A DNA stretch of 32,944 nucleotides from Bigelowiella natans CCMP2755 (taxonomy: Eukaryota; Cercozoa; Chlorarachniophyceae), in NCBI GenBank assembly GCA_000320545.1, contig ADNK01001538.1, positions 2,501 to 35,444 on the forward strand, written 5' to 3'. The translations under genes were made by a program, and so were the position numbers. The notes under the pieces were generated by a model that saw only the letters and a list, made by a program, of their open reading frames with translations, did not search any database and was not told the origin of the DNA. Numbering within the stretch: the first letter of the stretch is position 1; each line of letters begins with the position of its first letter. Below, piece after piece: positions 11,705-24,865 of the stretch.

Positions 11705-12402
11705 TTCTATAAAAATGAAGGATGGAAGGAAAGGATGAGGGAGTGTTTACTCGTCGTTTCCTTTATGCTGCCCGGTGCTATCATTGACATTGTTTGTATT
11801 AGCAGTAGGAGCTTCAACTTGGTTTTGAGCTGTGGCGGCTTTTCCCTTTCTTCGCGGAGTGCCTCCCTTCCTCGGACTTTTCCGAGTCCTGTAACAAGGC
11901 CAACAAGTAAGTTTTATATTTCCGCGCCCACCACAGCCCCCCCACGCCCAGGATGTCATAATTGTATAATTCACCGTGGAGGCAGAAACATGTTTTCCGC
12001 CGGAGAGTCTTCATCAGGGAGTGTCTAAGAAATACAATTTCAGTGTTTGCCCATGTACGTTAACACTCTTTCGATTGCATGGTTGTAGTTGCTGTGGAGA
12101 CCGTGATGAGCTCCTCAATCGACACATTTTTCATTGGGTTCTTCGTTCTTGTCCGAAGCGATATCATGTCAGAATCTTCAAAGCCCTGGTCCGCCGGCCC
12201 TCTTGTTTCACACGACGGCGGACGTTTGTCGTCCCAGTCGTCTGAATGAATGAAGATGCTCAATAGATCGTTCCGTTTCTAAGCACAGCATGCTGCATTC
12301 GTTGTTTGTTCAAGAACCTGGCCTGAAGTCCTCATCATCCTCATCTTCCTCGTCTATAATGGGCCCAAGAAGAATCTCGAACGCCCCGAAAGTGTCCTCC
12401 AT
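2795..12402 (-). CDS. GON4L/YY1AP1-like SANT/Myb-domain chromatin protein (large, at least 18 exons)
   Basis: Exons in transcription order: 12402-12318, 12241-12102, 12024-11975, 11888-11751, 11527-11437, 11257-11220, 11024-10811, 10605-10451, 10138-10083, 9749-9626, 9304-9259, 8995-8921, 8800-8709, 8280-6165, 6020-4677, one ending at 3873 (start near 4119, unresolved), 3510-3378, 3301-3018 and 2914-2795. Every other junction keeps phase; about 1,850 residues. The ATG follows an in-frame stop. N-terminal family blocks: LRTRTKNPMKNVSIEELI, DDYHRFLCGDLLDF plus DDDDDEYVDEE, RVSKKEVQQLIKETDG and IFTEEQISRLRRQ. A first SANT/Myb-like unit (LYTPAEIELFAMALEEYG ... FRTKSLQNLRQKYKNLKKR) is split by an intron, and a C-terminal one (QWKRQDDKSILALARKYG ... 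VRSVGEIKKRLQYLIQI) ends the protein. The order matches GON4L/YY1AP1 proteins, nuclear transcriptional co-regulators. The middle (8280-4677) is Ser/Ala/Gly/Pro low complexity. Confidence 0.72.
4119..4676 (-). other. Unresolved part of the GON4L-like gene (intron, possibly with a small exon)
   Basis: The donor AAAAG|GTGAGGG at 4677 is strong and phase 0, and the next secure coding stretch ends at 3873. Between them lie a (TCA/TCG)n tract at 4455-4508 and two overlapping protein-like frames at about 4370-4440 on the minus strand (FLGDEEGFGPPRTPDARA in one, FWAMKRDLALLAHLTH in another). No donor/acceptor pair joins either one in phase with certainty, so this may be one long intron or hide a small exon. 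Confidence 0.35.
4792..4814. repeat. 23-nt mononucleotide C run inside coding sequence
   Basis: A run of 23 C on the plus strand encodes a Gly tract in the GON4L-like protein. Coding-like sequence (SVYIPPLLFVDSDGEEQN) follows in the same frame, up to a good donor. Such a run is prone to length error in replication and sequencing. Confidence 0.8.
5131..5164. repeat. (TG)n microsatellite inside the open frame of the GON4L-like gene
   Basis: About 17 TG units. On the minus strand it reads as His-Thr repeats within the long frame 6020-4677. The frame stays open, so it is either translated or part of an undetected in-phase intron (a candidate donor follows GCTGATAG at about 5187). Confidence 0.6.
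8492..8612. repeat. Compound (CA)n-(TA)n-(TG)n inverted repeat in intron
   Basis: CA-rich tract 8492-8557, TA tract 8559-8594 and TG tract 8595-8612. The CA arm and TG arm are complementary around the TA core, with one mismatch near the junction, so DNA or pre-mRNA can fold into a long hairpin. It lies in the 428-nt intron after the first SANT/Myb exons of the GON4L-like gene. Confidence 0.85.
9178..9250. repeat. (GT)n/(GA)n microsatellite in intron
   Basis: GT repeats pass into GAGAGAGT and then pure GA repeats. The tract sits in the intron between exons 9304-9259 and 8995-8921 of the GON4L-like gene, right after the donor on the minus strand. Confidence 0.8.
9415..9466. repeat. (TA)n-(TG)n microsatellite in intron
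   Basis: About 18 TA units followed by TG units. It lies in the intron between exons 9749-9626 and 9304-9259 of the GON4L-like gene. Confidence 0.8.
11640..11701. repeat. (GA)n microsatellite in intron
   Basis: About 30 GA units. On the transcribed strand it is a (TC)n pyrimidine tract in the intron between exons 11888-11751 and 11527-11437 of the GON4L-like gene. Confidence 0.85.
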
Positions 12403-13356
12403 CTCCTCGTCCGTTTAAATCGGTCGCAGGATAATTATGTTCTGCCTGACAAGCGGTGTTTCATTCGCGCCTGTTCTTCTTCCAACCGCTTCGACCCTGC
12501 CTATCACTCCGTTTTTTCCATCTCTAGCTCTTCGCCTCGTAATATAACAAATACTGGGATACGTGCGAAATAGCTGAGTCAGATTTACACAGTCAAAGCG
12601 TGCGCACTTCTCGTCTATGAGGGGAGGCGGGAGACTTGTCCTCCTCTTCCTCAAGGTTTTCAGATCAGAGTACTGTGAGAGATTTAGGCAAAATATGTGG
12701 GATATTATGTGCTTTCTGAGGGATTACAAAGGAAGATCATGCTGTTCCCGGGAAAAACTCTTGGAAGATAGTCGCATGGTTTATGATTAGGTAATTTCCA
12801 GGGTGAAATTTGAACAGGAAGCCCTTCTACATTCCACAGAAACAAATGCATAGGCTTCAACCTGCGACAAAGATCAGTTGAGTGTCGCAGTCTTTGGTAA
12901 AAAGCACTGCGATGTGGCCACAAATGGCCTCCGCTCAATCGGACATCCTGACATCCTTGACATCCCTTCATCCCTTGCATCACAGAAATTTCAAAATGCC
13001 ATTCCTTGTGACACTGCGACAATGATTTGCTCGATGAACAAAGCATCTGATAGGTTTCGCGGTATTTGCATGCAGTTTGCCTGTCTACGATTTTCCAAAA
13101 TCGCCTAAAATAGTTTCATCTCCACAAGGCAATCTGTGTCTTGCGACAAGCATTCGTCGGAAGTTAAACGAGGTTCAACGGAGCTGCGACAACTGTCGTA
13201 TTTCCAGATTTCAGAAAGCCCCGTCGTCACAAACAGTCGTGAGCAATTCCGAGGCACACTTCGTTCCACCTCCACTACCTCCACCAGGTCGATTGATCAA
13301 GCAGGCGCATGCATAAGGGTTGGTCACATCCTTGCTTCGTTCCCAATACGAACAGC
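12403..13356. promoter_or_regulatory. Divergent intergenic region with repeated CTGCGACAA motif
   Basis: This 954-nt gap lies between the start of the GON4L-like gene (minus) and the zinc-finger gene (plus). The 9-mer CTGCGACAA, or TTGCGACAA, occurs at about 12862, 13014, 13141 and 13184. A one-base-shorter inverted match (CTGCGACA on the minus strand) lies at 12883-12890. No convincing coding exon was found. The motif cluster is a candidate transcription-factor or replication-protein binding array; function is inference. Confidence 0.45.
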
Positions 13357-13986
13357 ATGAACCGTTCAGTAAAAACTTCTCGAGTGATCCGTGGCTCTAA
13401 GAAGGCAAAGGTGCGACTCTGATGATGGGCCCGAGATTCTTCCTTTTGAGCTGATGTGCTGTTTCACACAGGAGTGCCCATTTTGCGGAGCAGACATGAA
13501 GAAGGATCTCCCAAAGCACATCATGAGTTGCAGGAAGAAGACCTACGCGCCCATTTTCAACATCCTCCCAAAGAACAAGCCCTCCCGACCTAATCTCGAG
13601 AAGGTGTTTGGAAACAAAAGAGGGGAGTGGAATCTCAAAGGTCTGGCGGATAAGCATGGAATTGACATTAAACTGATGCATAACTTCGTCGAAGCAATGT
13701 ATAAATGCCATCTGCTGGGGATTCGGCCGGCAAATTCAGACAGGTCGCACGTCACCTGTGGTCTTCCTCGCTCTCTTTTTCTCTCTCTCTCGCTCTCGCT
13801 CTCTCTTCAACTTTTCCCTCTCACTCTCTCTATGTGTATGTGTGACATTCTACCTCCTTTTTGCATTTTTCGATCATGGTGAGCAGGAGGCTAGAAAAGC
13901 GCAAGTTGTATCATAAGCTTGTCCTTATGGAGGAGACTACAAAGAAGGTCGACACAGACGATGCATGCACGCAGCCTACCAATTAA
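13357..13986 (+). CDS. C2HC zinc-finger protein, possibly the N-terminal part of the following LRR gene
   Basis: Three exons, 13357-13410, 13472-13743 and 13887-13986, join in phase (AAG|GTGCGA ... CACACAG; CAG|GTCGCA ... GAGCAG) into a basic 141-residue protein ending at TAA 13984-13986. Exon 1 supplies MNRSVKTSRVIRGSKKAK. Exon 2 opens directly with ECPFCGADMKKDLPKHIMSC, a C-x2-C-x12-H-x4-C zinc knuckle/finger. The rest (GLADKHGIDIKLMHNFVEAM) looks helical and is not recognised. The second intron holds a CT-repeat tract (13772-13810). The last exon overlaps the start of the downstream LRR frame. A donor AAG|GTCGAC at 13947 and the acceptor TTTGCAACAG at 14119, both phase 0, would instead splice this protein into that frame. 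Role: probably nucleic-acid or protein binding, not specified further. Confidence 0.6.
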
Positions 13987-16227
13987 GGCACACTTTTCTC
14001 CATACATCTCATCAATACATAATCTCCGTGAATTTCACAGAGAAATAGTGTTTTCACCCATTGCTACTCTCGATGATGTTCACAAGCATCCACCTCGTGA
14101 TAATTTCCCTTTGCAACAGGCGAGAACAACGTCGTTGCAGGAACAATTGCAAATGCCTTACCAACGATTCTGCACTTTACTGGAACGATTGAACAAAGCC
14201 AAGCGTGCGGATAACATTGTCGATATGTTTGATCTTGATTTACAATACCCATGTATTGGTAGTGTCATCTGTCGACAAACAGAACATTTTTGGCAGCATT
14301 ATGGGAACGAACTTATCATCGAAACAAGGAACTTTGTACTGAGTAACTCCAAGGACTATCAACACAGAAGATACATAGAAAAACGACTTCTCTGCATAGG
14401 ACTCAGCCGCTCAAAATTACTTATTAGACATCATAAAAAGAAAGATGATAGTTGCGTCACTAGCACGCGACATATCGCCTTTCATGCAATTGTATCAAAT
14501 TATGCGTTAGATCATACCCCCTTTATGAAATCATGGTTGTCGAGGACTCTCGTTGCTCATCAGCAATACCCGCTCCCCCTCAACAAATGCGCCTATCAAA
14601 GCGATAAGCTATTTGGCAAAAGGTTGATACCAGAACACATACCTGATGAAGTGGGGAACTTCGTACAGAGGGAATGGAATTCACTGAACCAACGCGTCGG
14701 GTGGATGTACAGTCGTAAGGACACTGATGCTTTTGTTGCTTCCGAATTCCATCCCCTCTTGTATTTTTCTCCGACAAGGGAATGCAGTATGCTAAACCTC
14801 GCAAAGCTCCATTTTCGATCTTCATCCCCTCACGATTTAAAAAGAAACGGCAGAAGCAGCAGCAGAAGTGTGCCTGTTTTGTGCAAACGCGAAGTTCAAA
14901 AGCTGTTTCCAAACAAACAAATTGACTTTGTGAATCAGGCAATTGTAGAAGTGCCCTCATGCCTGCTACTTATTGCACATCTAGAAGAATTGAACCTCTC
15001 TTACAACAATATTCGGTCACTTCCAGATGATATCTGCCAGCTTCACTGCTTGAAGAGTCTCGAATTTTCAGACAATCGTCTTGTATCTCTGCCCGCAAAG
15101 ACTGGGAACCTGTCGAAACTTGAACGGATAGATCTAGCAAATAATGGCCTCCCTGCCCGAAACGATTGGGAACCTGTCGAAACTTCAATGGCTAGATCTA
15201 CGGCATAATCGCCTCACGTCCCTGCCCGAAACGATTGGGAACCTGTCGAAACTTGAATTGCTAAATCTAGAAATCAATGGCCTCACGTCCCTGCCCGAAA
15301 CGATTGGGAACCTGTCGAAACTTCAATGGCTAGATCTACGGCATAATCGCCTCACGTCCCTGCCCGAAACGATTGGGAACCTGTCGAAACTTGAATCGCT
15401 AAGTCTACATAATAATGGCCTCACGTCCCTGCCCGAAACGATTGGGAACCTGTCGAAACTTGAATCGCTAAATCTACAAAATAATGGCCTCACGTCCCTG
15501 CCCGAAACGATTGGGAACCTGTCGAATCTTAGATGGCTATATCTATATAATAATCGTCTCACGTCCCTGCCCAAAACGCTGTGCCTCCTCGCCCCTCATT
15601 GTGACATACGTGCAGATTTCAAGGTGGTGGTAGAACCAGAACGGTTAAAACAACAACACGACTTCAAAGAAGGTGGGCATGATCAATGCATTTCCGTTTG
15701 CTGAAGTCATTAGTGAATTTTCTTCACCGTCTCCCTTTTGCCACCTCCTCCCTCCCCCCTTTCCCCCTTGTCGCTCTCGCTCGATTTCTCTGTGCATTCA
15801 GAAGGGAACATCTTCATGTCGGAACACCTGTTCCAGGGAGAGCGAGACGACGATGTAAAGCACGATGAAAGCCAAGTAGTTGACGAACCCGAGAGTAGTT
15901 TTCTTCACATAAATGACACCAGCAACGACGTTGGCATTGCTCATTTATTCTCTGCCGATGTTCTCAACTTCAATCGGAATGTTTCGGGAGTCGAAGAGCC
16001 ATATTCAGGTCACCATCGCTGCATGTCCTTGCAATGTTCACTGTGAACTCCTCGAGGAAAAAACCCTCATCACCACGTCTTCTCCCGACTGTTCTGTACA
16101 TTTAGGAGAGGATACCTCCATGCTGGAATCATTGTTACAAGGAGAGCAAGGCGGCGATATGAAGTGCGAGACAAACCTGATGAGTGAGGATGATAACGAA
16201 TCAATTTCTAAATATCTATTCATCTAA
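13961..16227 (+). pseudogene. Leucine-rich-repeat protein gene interrupted by a 5-nt frameshifting deletion
   Basis: The first frame runs from ATG 13961 (or from exon start 14120 if spliced to the zinc finger) to a stop at 15208. It holds about 340 unrecognised residues, then LRRs (LEELNLSYNNIRSLPDDI and following). At about 15144-15153 the repeat unit lacks 5 nt relative to its neighbours, so the LRR series continues in another frame to donor GAAG|GTGGGC (15672). It then splices in phase to exons 15802-16008 and 16106-16227 (TAA). The 23-residue unit is SLPETIGNLSKLxxLxLxxN, the plant/protist-type intracellular LRR pattern. The 3' exons are acidic and duplicated from one another. A downstream ATG at 15144 is in frame with the second half, so a short LRR protein could still be made. 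Alternatives: assembly error, recent null allele, or two genes. Confidence 0.6.
15090..15567 (+). repeat. Tandem array of 69-bp LRR-coding units
   Basis: Seven units start at 15090, 15154, 15223, 15292, 15361, 15430 and 15499. All are 69 nt except the first, which is 64 nt. Units 15154-15222 and 15292-15360 are identical over their whole length, and the others differ mainly in the 15 nt coding for the variable LRR positions. A partial unit begins at 15568. The near-identity points to recent unequal exchange or gene conversion. Confidence 0.95.
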
Positions 16228-17195
16228 TGTGAAGCCAAAATCACATTTTCTGGGAGAGCTAGAGAGCATTCACCGTCTTTGCTATCGGCCTTTCGCGTAA
16301 TGCAATGATTGGAAGGCGTCACCAAAGCACGTGAACAATTCATGCTCCACATGACACACACACATGTGTGTGTTCTTGTGTTCATCGTGCATTTGCACAT
16401 TTGTTTGTGTGCACATGCATTGGCGAAAGCGCTGCGGAAATGTGCGTTTTGGCGTTGCACGAATCGTTTGGCTCGCAATAATTGGAGCGCAAATGGGCTC
16501 ATGCTAGCATGTCATCGACAGAGTCATGCACATTGTTGTGTCGTCAAGCTACTTAGGTAGCAGACAGATCAAGTCGACCGTTCATGCATCACGATCAATG
16601 AAGGCCACGCGATCTCGACTGTGATTTTTTTGATTCGATCATCGAACAAAATTGTCTAGCTACTGCTAGAATGCTGCCATGAGATGATGCGGCGTCATTC
16701 ACGCTGACAGGTCATGTGACGTCATGATCAAGACGCACACCGCACAACATTGACACATTTCGACAACATGCGCACTCGTGTCTAGATGCACGAATCTAGG
16801 CATGTCCACATGATGCTAGGATGGCCGTCGCCAGCGGAAGGACAACACAGCACATGCTGGCATGTAGCCGTGCTAGCGTGGCGTGCATGTCCATCGCAGC
16901 AACAACACATTGTTTGAACAGCACGTGTGCTCTTGTTCTAGATTGTTCACAACAGGCACTGTCTCATTGTGTAACAAATGCATGTTCGTCATTGTGACAC
17001 CAGCGATCATTGCACTGAAACCCCCAGAGCCTGAGAAACAGCTGCAGCGTCGTTTTGACGTTTGTCGCACATCACATGCTTGGATTTCATGACTCCAATT
17101 AAGATTCCTGTCGCAGGTGCATTTTGGTAACAGCGATACTGCAAGTGGCGAAGATGAAGCGGATAGACATGTGTGAAGAGGAGGCCCGTATCCAT
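16228..17195. other. Convergent intergenic region
   Basis: This 968-nt gap lies between the 3' ends of the LRR gene and the phosphoglucomutase gene. It contains several short palindromic words related to CATGCTAGCATG (about 16500, 16810, 16855) and short unsupported ORFs. I see no gene. Confidence 0.45.
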
Positions 17196-21579
<4,384 letters not shown>

Positions 21580-22060
21580 GATAATCAAACTTCAAGCAGG
21601 TGTCTACGTGCGCAGAGTGGCAGAATGGAGAGTGGTTACGTGCATAGGAGCAAAAGGCGATTTGAAGAAAAAATCGGGCTTAATCCCAGAGGTTTCCCGC
21701 AAAACCACATGGTTTTGGCGAGATATTGGAAATATGGTCATCTTGGTTCAAAGCGAGCTGCGTACCACGATCCACCCGAGATACGAAGGAAGAAAAATAG
21801 GGTTCGAGCGGGTCTCCAGATCCGACGAAACCTCTCTAGATTTCCCGCATTTCTACCGGTAGTGGCCCGGTTTTATTTTTTCAGTAGGAGGCCGGCGGAG
21901 CAGAGAGGAAATATCCTAAAAATATCCTAAAAATATCCTAAAATATCCGAGAAACTTCCCGGTCTTTTTTGGCACCGGCAGAGCCGCGATCGCGACTTGG
22001 CTGGGAGAAAAGAGGAACCAGCCGGCCCCTGCCTGCAGCCTGCAGCAAAGCACCTTGCAA
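21580..22060. promoter_or_regulatory. Divergent intergenic region with AAATATCCTA tandem motif
   Basis: This 481-nt gap lies between the starts of the phosphoglucomutase gene (minus) and the CCDC142-like gene (plus). At 21909-21949 a 10-11 nt motif around AAATATCCTA is repeated four times in tandem. GC-rich sequence with CTGCAGCCTGCAGC follows just before the plus-strand start. The repeat may be regulatory or simply a decayed minisatellite. Confidence 0.4.
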
Positions 22061-24865
22061 ATGGAGGGGCATCAGAGTGCTGGACTCAAGGATACGGAGA
22101 GGGGAGGCCTAAATGCTAGACATGTATCCGAGCTTTGGTCGACATCCATGCTCAAGGTTGTGTATATCCTTCATTCTTCTTCAACACTACCACCCCGTCC
22201 GCCCCCCGCCCTCAGCTTCTTGGCGAAATCGGACGGCTGAGCGATTCATATTTCATTCAGGCACAAGCACGGGAACGCCTCAACAAGGTTTTTCCTGGAA
22301 CAGAGGCTCAGGATGAGCGTTCCCGCGACGAGGAGATTCGGAGCCTGGAGCAATTCGTCTTCGGAAAGGTGATTAAACCCATACGCGATCTGCCGTGCTT
22401 CTGCACAGACTACACAACGCCTAAGAGGATGCCGACAGAAGACACAGGCAGAAATGTAGTGTCGGTAGTACCTGGAGCAGATTCTTCCGACGCTGCCGCA
22501 ACAAAGGTTACAACAAAAGCAAGATCTGATGGCGGTGCTTCATCCTCCTCCTCTTCCTCGTTTATCTCTTCTGCCGCCGCTGCTGCCTCAGACCCAAGAG
22601 CAATCGCCTCCCCGAAGCAGTTGAAGGATCGAGGGAAGCTTTTTCTTGAACCTATAGTTGTGAAACACCGCCAGTGGCCACTGCTGCAGATGGACGAGAA
22701 GCGAGACCGAGTGGAAGGTTCAGAGCGAGTAACTGCAAGAGACGCTCCCATCAATATGAAAAAAGGCATGAAAGCAATCACTTCTGGACGGGGAAAACTA
22801 TCTGCTTTGGATGATTTGGTTCGTGACAAGGCCTCATCCTCGTCCTCCCCCCCCCCTGCCACCCAACCGAACAATGCTTTCAGTATCCTTTCTAAGGCCT
22901 CCGACAAGAGGGACGGTATCAAACGACAGAGGGAAAGAAAGGATGAAAGCAAACGGAAGCAGAGCGATGATAGTAGGCTGAGGAGGAAGGAAATGGAATC
23001 CACTCGCCTTGGAAGCACCGCTCACATGGTTTATCCCCCAGTCAGCGCTGCGAACTACTCTCAAGTCTGCCAAGCTCTAGCCTCCGCAACACGTGGTCTC
23101 CTTGCGCAGAAACTGGACCCCCTGCTTCATGAGGAGGAGGAGGAGGAGGAGGAGGAGGAAGAAGAGGAAGAGGAGAAAGAAGGGGAGGAGGAGCACAAAA
23201 AGTCTGAAGACGGGAAAGAGAAGAGCGAGAAGGGCATCGACGACAAAAAGGGGGTAGGGAAACACGTGATGGCGAAGGCTGGTAGTAGACGCAAAAAGAA
23301 GAAGAAGAAGAAGAAGAAGAAGAAGAAGCGAGAACGGAACACTATCGACCCCGACAAGGACGATGCCCTCCGCCCTGCTGAGCATTTCATTCGCCTGGCT
23401 CGCATCATCCGGGACGAGCTGTCGCCATCGTCATCATCCTCCCCCTCCTCCTCTTCCTCGTCGTCGTCCTCCTCCTTTGAGCGAGAGATGGCATTCGAAA
23501 CTCTCTACACAGGTGTGCAATGGCTGATTCAGCGAACAGAGGAGGCATCTCTTTGGGCAGCAGCCCCTGGAATCCGCCACAGCCGCATTATTAGATGTGC
23601 CAGCAGCGAAGGCCTCCGGGACAGGGGCGGCAGCAACGACCGCGACGACGAAGACGCTGTGAGCTCCGAACGGAAGGCGCGGCTTTTCTCAGCTCTGACC
23701 CTCGCTGCAAACCTGTCAGATGGACTCGAAGCGATCAGAATATCATCCTCCAAGCTGCAACTAGGAGGAGGAGGAGAAGAGGAGAAAGGCGGTGTAAGTG
23801 ATGTTGCTGGTGGTGGTGGAGGAGGAGGAGGCGACGGACAAAGACCAGGAGTTAAGAAGAAGGCGGGCTTGAAACCAATCCCCCCTCAGGAGACGAAGAA
23901 CGAGACGAACGTACCAGAACAGGGCTCGTCTGAATGCGTCATTGCCCCGACAAAAAAGTATGAGAAATCTAAAGAATCTAAAAAATCGTTGGTTCTTCTG
24001 AAACGCGACGCAGAGCTGCTACGCGGACGGCTGCTGGAGGGATGGGACCGTGATTTCACTGAATACATGCATTGGCTCTGGCGACGGCTGCTTGCAGCAG
24101 ACACAAAGGTCTAATTTTGCGCGACTTAGTCTTAGATTCCGTTGTTCTTTTTCCTCTGTATTTTTCACAGGCGCAGGTGAATATATCCCCCCCCCCCATC
24201 ATCAAATTCGAAGAAGAGAATGCATAAATGCTTGCGTGTGTGCGTTTACGTAGAGGGCGTTCATCCTCCAGCAGCTTGCTTCAAAGCCAAGCAAGCACAT
24301 GTCCGTTGCCGTCTCCATGGTCCTCGGCCCGCTGCGACAGCATGCGAAGGCCCTCCGTTGTGCCGACGTCATCAACTGGCTTCCCTTCACGATGCTCAAC
24401 GTCTTTCTCGGCACATATCTGCAAGCCATCCAGGAAAGCAACCTCCGCGTGAACCGCCAAGGGGCTGCCCTCCTCCTCTATAACGTTGCGCATGTCAAGG
24501 AGTGGTTTGGCCAGGGGAAGCGCGAAGGGGAGAGGTTTGAGTGCATCGCCGCAGTGCAACGCCTTCGACTAGTAGCGGTCGCTTTGATGTCCCCCGATGT
24601 GTTGAAGGGCAAGGCAGGAATGTCGGCGCAAGTGAGTCCGGAGGCGGGGGGGGGGGATGATATGAAGTCCGGAGCGCGGGCGTCAGTCAAACGCTGCTGG
24701 TTTGATAGTTATCCAAACGTAAAGGCATTGCTCGAGGCACCTGATTGCCCTGTTCGTCGACCCCGACTTCTTCCCTTGCAGCTTCCAGAGCTCAGTGCCT
24801 GGTTGCGTCTCAGTTCCTCCCGCTTTGTACAGGACTGGAGGGCAGCACTCGCGGCCTCTCCGTAG
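22061..24865 (+). CDS. Low-complexity protein with CCDC142-like C-terminal helical domain
   Basis: Three exons, 22061-22156, 22261-24108 and 24254-24865, join in phase 0 (AAG|GTTGTG ... TTTCATTCAG; AAG|GTCTAA ... TTTACGTAG) and give 851 residues. The start ATG (MEGHQSAGLKDTERG) lies in a short first exon. The N-terminal half is charged, with poly-Ser (about 22540 and 23428-23477), a poly-Glu run (23132-23200), a basic poly-Lys run (23290-23331) and poly-Gly (23765 and 23812). The C terminus spanning the last junction is helical: LLRGRLLEGWDRDFTEYM, then SVAVSMVLGPLRQHAKAL, LPFTMLNVFLGTYLQAI and RVNRQGAALLLYNVAHVKEW. That order resembles the C-terminal domain of CCDC142-type proteins, which is distantly like vesicle-tethering helical folds. 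This is a by-eye resemblance and the function is unknown. The gene is divergent from the phosphoglucomutase gene. Confidence 0.72.

Noticed and set aside
12415-13046. Minus ORFs of 79 and 113 codons upstream of the GON4L-like gene
   Set aside because: They do not splice in phase to the exon at 12402, which has its own ATG and an upstream in-frame stop. The second ORF spans the CTGCGACAA motif region.
16038-16560. Overlapping ORFs on both strands near 16.2-16.5 kb
   Set aside because: Those inside 16106-16227 are shadows of the last LRR-gene exon. Those beyond it contain CA/TG repeats and have no support.
22410-23018. Minus-strand ORF of 202 codons and neighbouring Ser/Leu-rich frames
   Set aside because: These are antisense shadows of the CCDC142-like exon 22261-24108. 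Their Ser, Leu and Phe runs are complements of Glu, Lys and Ser triplet tracts.
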